From positions 1 through 6,863 of the forward strand of contig JAKFFJ010000089.1 in assembly GCA_036675265.1 (NCBI GenBank): DNA of 6,863 nt, read 5' to 3'. Below, piece after piece: positions 1 to 5,920 of the stretch; the stretch's first letter is position 1; every line of letters starts with the position of its first letter. Made by a program: the position numbers and the translations under genes. The DNA is from CAMPJU01 sp036675265 (GTDB taxonomy: Bacteria > Pseudomonadota > Gammaproteobacteria > Xanthomonadales > Xanthomonadaceae). The notes beneath the pieces are model-generated. The model had not been told where the DNA came from, did no database searches, and was given only the letters and a program-made list of their open reading frames with translations.

Positions 1-156
1 TTCCGCCTGCTTCAGCTTCGACAGCGCACCGTCGAACAACAACCACTCCCGCGTCAGCATCTCCACGTTGTTCTTGGAGTAGTGCCGCATCTCCTTGAGC
101 TGCGAGAGCGTGTCGGTGACGTGATCGAGCGGCGTCTTGGGATTTTCCTCGGACAT
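1..156 (-). CDS. Unrecognised small protein, N-terminal part (cut by window edge)
   Basis: The ATG at 156-154 opens a frame of 52 codons that runs off the left edge with no stop. The start is supported by an AAGGAG Shine-Dalgarno sequence (plus-strand 163-168) with a 6-nt spacer. The visible product begins MSEENPKTPLDHVTDTLSQL and is charged, helical-looking and soluble, with no signal peptide or membrane segment. Hydrophobic residues recur at helical spacing from about residue 10 to 52 (motifs TLSQLKEMRHYSKNN and EMLTREWLLFDGALSKLKQ), which suggests an alpha-helical, possibly coiled-coil protein. I do not recognise the family and assign no function. It is transcribed away from the glycine-zipper gene across a region of about 500 bp. 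The good ribosome-binding site and lack of stops make it very likely a real gene. Confidence 0.7.
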   Translation of the reverse strand, partial: MSEENPKTPLDHVTDTLSQLKEMRHYSKNNVEMLTREWLLFDGALSKLKQAE

Positions 157-657
157 GGCTCACTCCTTTTTGGGGGACATTTCTGCGAAAACCAGGCGAC
201 CACGCGATCCTACCCAGCACGGGTGAATGCGGATGTCACGGTGCGCGGGCACTGCGCGAGGCTGCTCCTGCGGCATCGGCAGTCGCGGCTGCAGCGGCCA
301 GGGGCAAATCCGGGGGCGGATGACATCGCCGCCTGCCCCGGATCGCTGGATCGGACAGCGCGGCTCGTTCTCGCTGGAAGGCGCATTCAGCAGCAGCGAA
401 AAATCCGCGGGGCATCGGTTTCGGCGTCGACCTGCAACACCTGCGCCTGAGCTGCTTCCCCCGCTCGCGGGGGACTGCCAGAAGCTCGCAACAACCCGTC
501 AGCATCGAAAGACGGCTGCCACTCCATCGTCGGCATCTCCATGTTCTGCTCCAGCACGTCTCCACGCGCGCCGCGCATCCACGCCGGCTCGACATCGGTT
601 GTTGCACAGTCGATGCGGTCGGCAACCCCACGCCGATGCCAACAGGAGAACCTACCC
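157..657. other. Divergent intergenic region without a convincing gene
   Basis: These 501 bases lie between two divergent genes. Several frames stay open here on both strands, but their translations are low-complexity Arg/Ala/Pro/Ser sequence with no recognisable motif and no good ribosome-binding sites, so I read them as GC-driven noise. A GC-rich hairpin occurs at 458-473: a 6-bp stem CCCCCG/CGGGGG with loop CTCG and no T-tract, so it is not a standard terminator. Promoters for both flanking genes should lie here, but I could not identify a convincing -35/-10 pair. Confidence 0.55.
644..649 (+). promoter_or_regulatory. Ribosome-binding site setting the start of the glycine-zipper gene
   Basis: AGGAGA stands 8 nt before the ATG at 658. 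It favours 658 over the upstream in-frame ATG at 541, whose extra 39 residues look like translated non-coding sequence. Confidence 0.75.
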
Positions 658-1431
658 ATGAGCGTCAATGAATCCCGCGACATGAACCGCGATCCGATCA
701 CCGGCACGCCAGGTTCGCACCCGCTCGGCACCGGCCTCGGTGCGGCTGGCGGTGCGGTGGCCGGCGCCGCCATCGGTTCGATCTTCGGCCCGATCGGCAC
801 ACTGGTCGGCGGTGCAGTCGGCGCCATCGGCGGCGGCGCCGCCGGACACGCGGTCGGCGAGCGCGTCGATCCGACTGGCGAAGCCGAATACTGGAGCACC
901 AGCTACAGCACCCGCCCGTACTACAAGTCCGAATACGACTACGCCACCGACTACGCCCCCGCGTACAGCTACGGCAGCGAAGCGCGCGCCCGCTATGCCA
1001 ACCGCAGCTGGGACGACAGCCTCGAAGCCGACCTGCGCATGGGTTGGGAAAACGCCAAGGCCAAGTCGCGCCTGAGCTGGGAAAACGCCAAGGACGCCGT
1101 GCGCGATGCATGGGACCGCGACGACCGCACGTACCGCACCTACGAGGCCAGCGACCGCTACTACGCGGACCGCTTCGCGAACATGGACCATGACCCGAAG
1201 TTCGACTACGACACCGACTATCGTCCGGCGTATCGCTACGGCACCCAGGCCCGCACCCGCTACGTCGACCGCGAGTGGGACGACCGCCTCGAAGCCGACC
1301 TCGAACGCGGCTGGGAAGCCACCAAGGGCACCTCGCGCATGGCTTGGAATGAAGCCAAGTCGGCGGTCAAGGATGCATGGCATGGCGCGGAGCGCGTCAT
1401 CCCCGGCGACTTCGATCGCGACGGGCGCTGA
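658..1431 (+). CDS. Glycine-zipper protein with duplicated Tyr/Trp-rich stress-protein-like repeat
   Basis: This encodes 257 residues, with its start set by AGGAGA at 644-649. Residues 1-20 are polar with no classical signal peptide. Residues 24-67 form a double glycine zipper: Gly at 24, 28, 32, 36, 40 and 44, a break at PIG, then Gly at 47, 51, 55, 59, 63 and 67. Such segments usually pack into membranes as helical hairpins or oligomerise. Residues 93-153 and 182-242 are a gap-free duplication at an offset of 89. Each copy has a DY.PAY.YG motif, a WDD..LEADL motif, and three Trp spaced exactly 11 residues apart (130/141/152 and 219/230/241). Related DY.PAY.YG...W segments are known to me from bacterial proteins annotated as general-stress or hypothetical. 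A role in envelope or desiccation/osmotic stress is inference. The gene appears monocistronic, with a terminator 41 nt downstream. The exact family is uncertain; that this is a real gene is near certain. Confidence 0.88.
   Translation: MSVNESRDMNRDPITGTPGSHPLGTGLGAAGGAVAGAAIGSIFGPIGTLVGGAVGAIGGGAAGHAVGERVDPTGEAEYWSTSYSTRPYYKSEYDYATDYAPAYSYGSEARARYANRSWDDSLEADLRMGWENAKAKSRLSWENAKDAVRDAWDRDDRTYRTYEASDRYYADRFANMDHDPKFDYDTDYRPAYRYGTQARTRYVDREWDDRLEADLERGWEATKGTSRMAWNEAKSAVKDAWHGAERVIPGDFDRDGR
1045..1093 (+). repeat. Intragenic 16-bp direct repeat, 33-bp period
   Basis: TGGGAAAACGCCAAGG occurs at 1045-1060 and again, identically, at 1078-1093. The 33-bp offset equals 11 codons and encodes the repeated WENAK motif inside the glycine-zipper protein. 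Nucleotide identity as well as protein similarity suggests a relatively recent duplication of an 11-residue unit. Confidence 0.9.
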
Positions 1432-1472
1432 GCTTCACGACAACACTGCACGACAACTATGCGATCGAAACG

Positions 1473-1499
1473 GGAAAGGGGCCTTCGGGCCCCTTTTCC
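1473..1499 (+). terminator. Intrinsic terminator of the glycine-zipper gene
   Basis: The arms are about 11 bp: GGAAAGGGGCC at 1473-1483 and GGCCCCTTTTCC at 1488-1499, around a TTCG tetraloop at 1484-1487. The core AAAGGGGCC/GGCCCCTTT pairs perfectly and the 3' arm carries four T. It lies 41 nt after the stop at 1431. The A-run on the 5' side could let it act weakly on the minus strand too. Confidence 0.85.
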
Positions 1500-1523
1500 A
1501 AGCAGGGACTTCGTAGTTGCGTA

Positions 1524-1550
1524 GGCGCAATAGCCGAAGGGCTTTGCGCC
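1524..1550. repeat. REP-like palindromic element
   Basis: Arms GGCGCAA (1524-1530) and TTGCGCC (1544-1550) enclose a second stem AGCC/GGCT (1532-1535 with 1540-1543). There is a single bulged T and a GAAG loop. Palindromes of the type GGCGCAAT...ATTGCGCC are common dispersed intergenic repeats in gammaproteobacteria, including the Xanthomonadaceae, and match the general form of REP elements. Only one copy is visible here, so the repetitive nature is inferred from resemblance. Confidence 0.55.
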
Positions 1551-1631
1551 GAATGCGAATTCCGGCACCAGCGCTATCCGCTGCGCGTCTTGCGTCCTGC
1601 GTGCTGCAGTCCACCGATCGTTCGCCGAGGG

Positions 1632-1659
1632 AAAGCCCCGCATCCGCGGGGCTTTTTTT
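1632..1659 (+). terminator. Strong intrinsic terminator, plus-strand orientation
   Basis: A perfect 10-bp stem AAAGCCCCGC (1632-1641) / GCGGGGCTTT (1646-1655) with loop ATCC is followed by T to 1659, giving a run of seven T (1653-1659). On the minus strand the T-run is only three long, so it mainly stops rightward transcripts. It is about 130 bp beyond the first terminator, so it is either a backup or the end of a separate short transcript. It may also keep rightward transcription out of the convergent haloperoxidase-like gene. Confidence 0.88.
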
Positions 1660-1743
1660 GTGCGCGTGGCGGGCGCGATGCGGGCGTCAATCGTCGTCGT
1701 TTTCGAACAAGCCCCCCTTGCGCCTAGCTTGTCGTTGCCGCCA

Positions 1744-3015
1744 TCAGTTCTGGCGGGGTTGCAGTTGGGTCTGGAAGACGAAGCTCGCGATGTCGTCGGC
1801 CTGCTCCAGCGCGCGCATGCAGCCGGTACGGAAATGGATGCCACTGTAGACGCGCGCGACGGCCACTTCGTTCGCGGCCTGCGAGAGCGAGTCGAAATGC
1901 CGGATCATGCCGGCGCTGGCGTGGTCGAAGGCGATGTCGTCGGTGCCGAAGTACTGGCGCAGGATCGAGGTCGAGCTGCTGATCAGCGTCGGCTGGCCGC
2001 AGGTGTAGTCGGGGTACGGCGGGGTGCTGACGTAAGGCGTCCAGCTGGCGTCTTCCGGCGCGTGCGTGGTCAGCGGGTTGCCCTCTTCGCCCCAGCGGAT
2101 CGCGGTGACCGGGCGCCAGAAGTTGTAGTGGTACTTGACACGGAAGGTGGCGATGATCGCGTCGGCGACGGCCATGTTGACCAGGGCGAACAGGTGCGCG
2201 TTGTCCCACAAGTCGCGCGGCGCCATGCCGGTGAGGATGGTGCGGGTATAGCGGTTGTAGTCGCGCGCGTTGCCTGCCCAGAAGCGGGCGATCCTGCTTT
2301 CTTCCGAGTTGATGTTGTCGGGATGGCCACGCACCGCCGCCGAACCGATTGCCTTCACTTCGTTGTAGTCGGCGGCGTATTCGGGGCTGTCCAGGTCCAG
2401 CATCCGTGCCTTGCCGGGCATGAACGACGAAGCGCTGCCGGTAGCGAACGTCTTGACGTCGCCCCAGCCACCGTTGTGGATGCCGGCGCCGGTGTCCTGG
2501 TATACGCCCGGCCCCGGCGCGAGGGTATAGGGTCGGTCGGGGTTCTCGGAGCCGTCCAGGTGGCGCGATGCCAGCATCGCCGCCGCCGCGGCGCTGCCCG
2601 CCGCTTCGCCGTCGGCCACGCAGCTGGGATATTCGGCCGGGCACGTCAGCGCGTTGATGTAGAGGCCGCATTTCTGGTTGACCACGGTGTCCGAGGCATC
2701 GGGCAGCACGCCGACCAGCACGTCGCAGGTCGCGCGGGCCACGGCGGCTTCCGGCGACGCATTGGGGTTGAACGCGCCGATCACGTTGTAGGACTTGTAG
2801 CGCGGGTCGATGGCATTGAGCGCATCGTGCACCGCGATCTGCACCATGGCGGTGACCCGGGCCTGTTGCGGCGGTCCGCCGACGGGCGCGATCACGGGAC
2901 CGGCCGCGTATTCGTTCCAGAACGTGACGGCATCGGCGAGGACCGGCAAGGGCAACGCGAGTGCGAGGGTGGTGACCGCCAGGCTCAGGCGGCGACGACG
3001 GCGACGGATGTTCAT
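1744..3015 (-). CDS. Exported vanadium haloperoxidase-like (PAP2 superfamily) protein with altered active site
   Basis: This encodes 423 residues. I chose the ATG at 3015-3013 because GGGAGA (plus-strand 3023-3028) sits 7 nt upstream; in-frame ATGs 6 nt (3021) and 27 nt (3042) further upstream are worse placed. Residues 1-29 are a Sec signal peptide: six Arg, a hydrophobic core, and cleavage near VLA or ADA (after residue 27 or 29). The mature protein matches vanadium-dependent haloperoxidases and related acid phosphatases. K294 and R301 (K-x6-R, in KYHYNFWRP) and R388 and H394 (in RVYSGIHFR) correspond to four anion-pocket residues. The middle motif, normally Ser-Gly-His after PP.P.Y, is Cys-Gly-Gln here (C339, G340, Q341), so the usual catalytic-step His is missing. 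Bona fide members oxidise halides with H2O2 or hydrolyse phosphoesters; this one may have altered or no such activity. It lies 88 nt downstream of the kinase gene in the same direction. Confidence 0.85.
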   Translation of the reverse strand: MNIRRRRRRLSLAVTTLALALPLPVLADAVTFWNEYAAGPVIAPVGGPPQQARVTAMVQIAVHDALNAIDPRYKSYNVIGAFNPNASPEAAVARATCDVLVGVLPDASDTVVNQKCGLYINALTCPAEYPSCVADGEAAGSAAAAAMLASRHLDGSENPDRPYTLAPGPGVYQDTGAGIHNGGWGDVKTFATGSASSFMPGKARMLDLDSPEYAADYNEVKAIGSAAVRGHPDNINSEESRIARFWAGNARDYNRYTRTILTGMAPRDLWDNAHLFALVNMAVADAIIATFRVKYHYNFWRPVTAIRWGEEGNPLTTHAPEDASWTPYVSTPPYPDYTCGQPTLISSSTSILRQYFGTDDIAFDHASAGMIRHFDSLSQAANEVAVARVYSGIHFRTGCMRALEQADDIASFVFQTQLQPRQN

Positions 3016-3022
3016 GTGCATT

Positions 3023-3028
3023 TCTCCC
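3023..3028 (-). promoter_or_regulatory. Ribosome-binding site setting the haloperoxidase-like start
   Basis: On the minus strand GGGAGA stands 7 nt before the ATG at 3015. The alternative ATG at 3021 would leave a spacer of only about 1 nt. Starting at 3015 also places the signal peptide right at the N terminus. Confidence 0.65.
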
Positions 3029-3103
3029 GGGGTGCGTGGCACGGCCTGCAGGGCCGCTCACTACCCCAAGCGGAATGCGGGGCGAAATCCGACATCGCAC
3101 CGA

Positions 3104-5911
3104 TCAGTCCCGGGCTACCTGCCCGGCAAGACGGCTGCGCAGCCTGAGGAGATAGGGGTGGTCCGCGGCATAGCGGGCGGCGAAGACCGCCTCGGCCGCC
3201 TGCCATTCCCGGACCGCGGCGGACTGGTCGCCCTGCGCCGCGAAGGCGTCGCCCCGCAGCATCCGTGCCTCGACCAGGCGCCAGTGCCCCGGCGGAAACC
3301 GCAGGCGCGGCTGCGCGGCGACCGCTTGCACGTCGTCGAGGTAGGCGTGGGCCTGGGCGATCTCGCCACGGTCGATCGCCAGCTGCGCCAGCGGCAGCTG
3401 CATTTCGATCCGGCGCGGATGGGTGCGGAATTCCTGCGCGTCCAGTTGCGCGCGGACACGCTTCGACAGATCCGGTGGGCAGGCAGGCGCCGGTGCGCGC
3501 GCGCAGGCCAGCGCCAGTCGCGCGGTCCAGACGGGGATGAGCCGGGGAAAGCTGCCGTTGATCTCGCGCAGCGCCCTGGCCAGGTTGTCGCGCATCGTGG
3601 CGTAGTCGCCGTCGATCAGTTCGACCTCGCTGTAGTTGAGGTTGAACAGATCCAGCCTGCGCGCGGCAATCTCGCCGGGTGTCGCCGCCAGGCTGGCGCG
3701 TACCCGGGCGGCCACCTCGCGCGCCTCGCGCAGACGTCCCTGCAGCGCGAGCGTCTGCACGAGGAAGCGGCTCGAATTGATATAGGCGGCGTGGTTCTCC
3801 CGCTCCTGCCGCTTGATCGCGTCGACGACGGCATCGCAGGCGGCCGGCGCGGTCAGCACGGTGTCGAGCTGTTCGTCGCAGGTGCCGATCAGGACGCCGA
3901 GCCGTTCCGCGGACGCCTGCATGCCCAGGCGGTCGAAGATGGCGAGTGCGGCGGCGCTGCCGCGCTCGGATTCGCGCAGTTCGCCGGCGTAGTAATCCGC
4001 CGCGGCGATGCGGCCAAGGTAGTACGCCGCATCGCGCGTGTCGGGGCCGGCGTGGCGGACGACATGCCGGTGCGCCTTCTCGTACCAGCCTCGCGAAACC
4101 GCTGGCGGCGCGAAGGCGAACTGCGCGTTGCCGATGTTGGCGTAGCTGATGGCGAGGTCCGGATGATCCGGTCCCAGTTCGCGTTCGCGTTCGGCCAGGG
4201 CCTGCGTGAACAGGGCGACCGCTTCGTACTTGCGGCCGGCACCGGATTCCAGGTGCGCCAGGTCGTCCAGTACTTCGGCGAGCGCCACGCCGGTGACGCC
4301 GCGTTGCCGCATCCGCGCAAGCAGCGATTCGACGTCGGCACGGCGCCGGACCGCGTCGCCGTTGTTCATTGCCTGCAGTCGGCCACGCAGCGCCAGCGCG
4401 CGCAGGGTCCGCGGATCGTCCGCGTCGAAGGCTTCGCTGTTGTGCGCGTGCAGTCGCGTGGCGAGGTCGAGCGCGGTCTTCGGATCGTCCATGCGGTCGT
4501 AGGTGCTGGCGAACATCATCAGCAGTTCGCTGTACACGACCGGATCGCGCTGGCGGCGGGCTTCGAGGTCGCGCACGCCCTGAGCCAGCACTTCGTCGAG
4601 CCTGGGGATGCGTTGTTCGGACACGCCGGTGCGCAACGGCGTCAGCATCCGCTCGACGAAATCCTGCACCGCCACCGCGCGCGCCGCCTGCATCCGCGCC
4701 TCGCTTGCCTGGTACAGGCTGATCCCGGTCGCCGCCACCAGCGTCACCGCGAACAGCAGGCCGACCGCGACGGCCGCCTTGTTGCGGCGGATGAAACACG
4801 ACGCCCGGTAGCGCCAGTCGCCGTGCCGCGCCGCGACCGCGCGGCCGGCGCGCAGTGCGGCGACATCGTCCGCCAGTGCCTGCGCGGTGCTGTAGCGCAG
4901 CGATGGTTCGGTGCGCGTGGCCTTGCGCACGATGGTGCCGAGGTCGCCCGCAAGCAGGCGCCTGATCGCGCCCGGCGATGTATCGCGTGCGTCCGCGGCC
5001 TGGTCGGTGATGGCCGTGCTCTGCAACAGGCCGGGCCTGTCGCTGTCGATGGCCACCGGTTTGCGGCCACTGAGCAGTTCGAGCAGGACGACTCCCAGCG
5101 CATATACGTCGGTCGCGGTGCTGGTGGTGCCCGCGTACTGCTCGGGTGCGGCGTAGCCGGGCGTCAGCCGGCGCAGTTCGGTGCGGGTGCCATCGGGCCG
5201 GTCGGTGTCCGCCTCAAGCATGCGCGCGATGCCGAAGTCGAGCAGCTTCACCTGTCCGTCGTGGTCGACCAAGATGTTCGAAGGCTTCAGGTCGCGATGG
5301 ATCACGAGGTGCTGGTGGGCATGCTGCACCGCCGCGCAGACGTCGATGAACAGCGCCAGGCGCGCGGCAAGCCCTATCTTGCGCGAATCGCACCAGGCAA
5401 CCAGCGACTGGCCTTCGACAAACTCCATGGCGAACCAGGGCACGCCATCGGGCCCGATCCCGGCATCCAACAGGCGCGCGATGCTGGAATGCTCGAGGCG
5501 TGCGAGCACCTTGTGCTCATGCTCGAAGCGACGGCGCTCGTCCTGGTCATAGATGTTCAGCCGCAACCGCTTCAGCGCGACCCGCTGCACGGTTTCGCCG
5601 AGCCTGCGCTCGGCGAGGAACACGCTGGCCATGCCGCCTTCGCCGACAAGGGCGAGCACGCGATAACCAGGGATATCGGGGAAATCGCTGACGCGCTCCT
5701 CCAGCCACGCATGTGTCGAAGCGACACAGGCCTCCAGGTCGGCCGCCCGCACCGCATCGGCGGCGAGCAGTGCCAATACCAGGCTGCGCAGCTCTCCATC
5801 GTGGCAATGGTCCTGCAGCCAGCGTTCCCGCCGCTCGGTGGGCTGGTCCTGCAATGCGTCGAGCAATGGATCGATCTCGGCCCAACGCGCTTCGACGCGT
5901 GGATCGATCAC
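3104..5911 (-). CDS. Transmembrane Ser/Thr protein kinase, PknB-like, with C-terminal TPR-like sensor region
   Basis: This encodes 935 residues from a GTG start at 5911-5909 that overlaps the sigma-factor stop (GTGA); GGAGG (plus-strand 5916-5920) precedes it by 4 nt. Residues 1-75 are the leader common to these kinases (ARWAEIDPLLDAL...). The kinase domain spans about 83-350: P-loop VGEGGMASV at 89-97, VALK with ATP-binding K114, probable alpha-C Glu132, HRDLKPSN at 205-212 with catalytic D207 and metal-binding N212, DFG at 225-227, and TPGYAAPEQ with E257. All catalytic residues are present. One transmembrane helix lies at about 379-400 after a basic RRNK stop, placing the kinase in the cytoplasm and residues 401-935 in the periplasm. 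The C-terminal part is alpha-helical and TPR-like (for example KYEAVALFTQALAERERELG at 561-580, then PDHPDLAISYANIG). It probably senses an envelope signal and phosphorylates the adjacent sigma factor; that role is inferred from coupling and family precedent. Confidence 0.93.
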   Translation of the reverse strand: MIDPRVEARWAEIDPLLDALQDQPTERRERWLQDHCHDGELRSLVLALLAADAVRAADLEACVASTHAWLEERVSDFPDIPGYRVLALVGEGGMASVFLAERRLGETVQRVALKRLRLNIYDQDERRRFEHEHKVLARLEHSSIARLLDAGIGPDGVPWFAMEFVEGQSLVAWCDSRKIGLAARLALFIDVCAAVQHAHQHLVIHRDLKPSNILVDHDGQVKLLDFGIARMLEADTDRPDGTRTELRRLTPGYAAPEQYAGTTSTATDVYALGVVLLELLSGRKPVAIDSDRPGLLQSTAITDQAADARDTSPGAIRRLLAGDLGTIVRKATRTEPSLRYSTAQALADDVAALRAGRAVAARHGDWRYRASCFIRRNKAAVAVGLLFAVTLVAATGISLYQASEARMQAARAVAVQDFVERMLTPLRTGVSEQRIPRLDEVLAQGVRDLEARRQRDPVVYSELLMMFASTYDRMDDPKTALDLATRLHAHNSEAFDADDPRTLRALALRGRLQAMNNGDAVRRRADVESLLARMRQRGVTGVALAEVLDDLAHLESGAGRKYEAVALFTQALAERERELGPDHPDLAISYANIGNAQFAFAPPAVSRGWYEKAHRHVVRHAGPDTRDAAYYLGRIAAADYYAGELRESERGSAAALAIFDRLGMQASAERLGVLIGTCDEQLDTVLTAPAACDAVVDAIKRQERENHAAYINSSRFLVQTLALQGRLREAREVAARVRASLAATPGEIAARRLDLFNLNYSEVELIDGDYATMRDNLARALREINGSFPRLIPVWTARLALACARAPAPACPPDLSKRVRAQLDAQEFRTHPRRIEMQLPLAQLAIDRGEIAQAHAYLDDVQAVAAQPRLRFPPGHWRLVEARMLRGDAFAAQGDQSAAVREWQAAEAVFAARYAADHPYLLRLRSRLAGQVARD

Positions 5912-5920
5912 GCTGCCTCC
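5908..5920 (-). promoter_or_regulatory. GTGA stop/start overlap with internal ribosome-binding site (sigma-kinase coupling)
   Basis: The minus strand reads GGAGG-CAGC-GTGA: the kinase GTG (5911-5909) shares two bases with the sigma stop TGA (5910-5908). The ribosome-binding site is inside the last codons of the sigma gene. This is a classic arrangement for translational coupling and fixes the kinase start. Confidence 0.8.

Larger units (their letters stand above)
1500..1743. other. Convergent intergenic region with REP-like hairpin and second terminator
   Basis: This is gene-free spacer between the plus-strand glycine-zipper gene and the minus-strand haloperoxidase-like gene. It holds a REP-like palindrome (1524-1550), a strong plus-strand terminator (1632-1659), and a weak 6-bp hairpin ACAAGC/GCTTGT (1707-1712 with 1727-1732) just beyond the haloperoxidase-like stop. 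The weak hairpin has no T-run on the minus strand and is at best a poor terminator. No open frame here looks coding. Confidence 0.6.

Noticed and set aside
160..180. Six-codon leader MSPKKE just upstream of the left-edge gene, ending in TGA 3 nt before its ATG
   Set aside because: It has no ribosome-binding site of its own, and its AAGGAG is the Shine-Dalgarno sequence of the downstream gene. It is most likely coincidental.
458..473. CCCCCG-CTCG-CGGGGG hairpin as a terminator
   Set aside because: There is no T-run on either strand and it lies in the middle of a divergent region where no transcript should end.
541..657. Upstream ATG at 541 as the start of the glycine-zipper protein
   Set aside because: It lacks a good ribosome-binding site and adds 39 residues of noise-like sequence. 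The ATG at 658 has AGGAGA at proper spacing.
1660..3147. A 495-codon plus-strand open frame antisense to the haloperoxidase-like gene
   Set aside because: Its translation is Val/Gly/Arg/Asp-rich without a known motif, while the opposite strand gives a signal peptide and recognisable family motifs.
3012..4799. A 595-codon minus-strand frame overlapping the kinase C-terminus in another frame
   Set aside because: It is Arg/Ala/Gly-rich with no motif. The overlapping kinase frame is continuous with the catalytic domain and TPR-like region.
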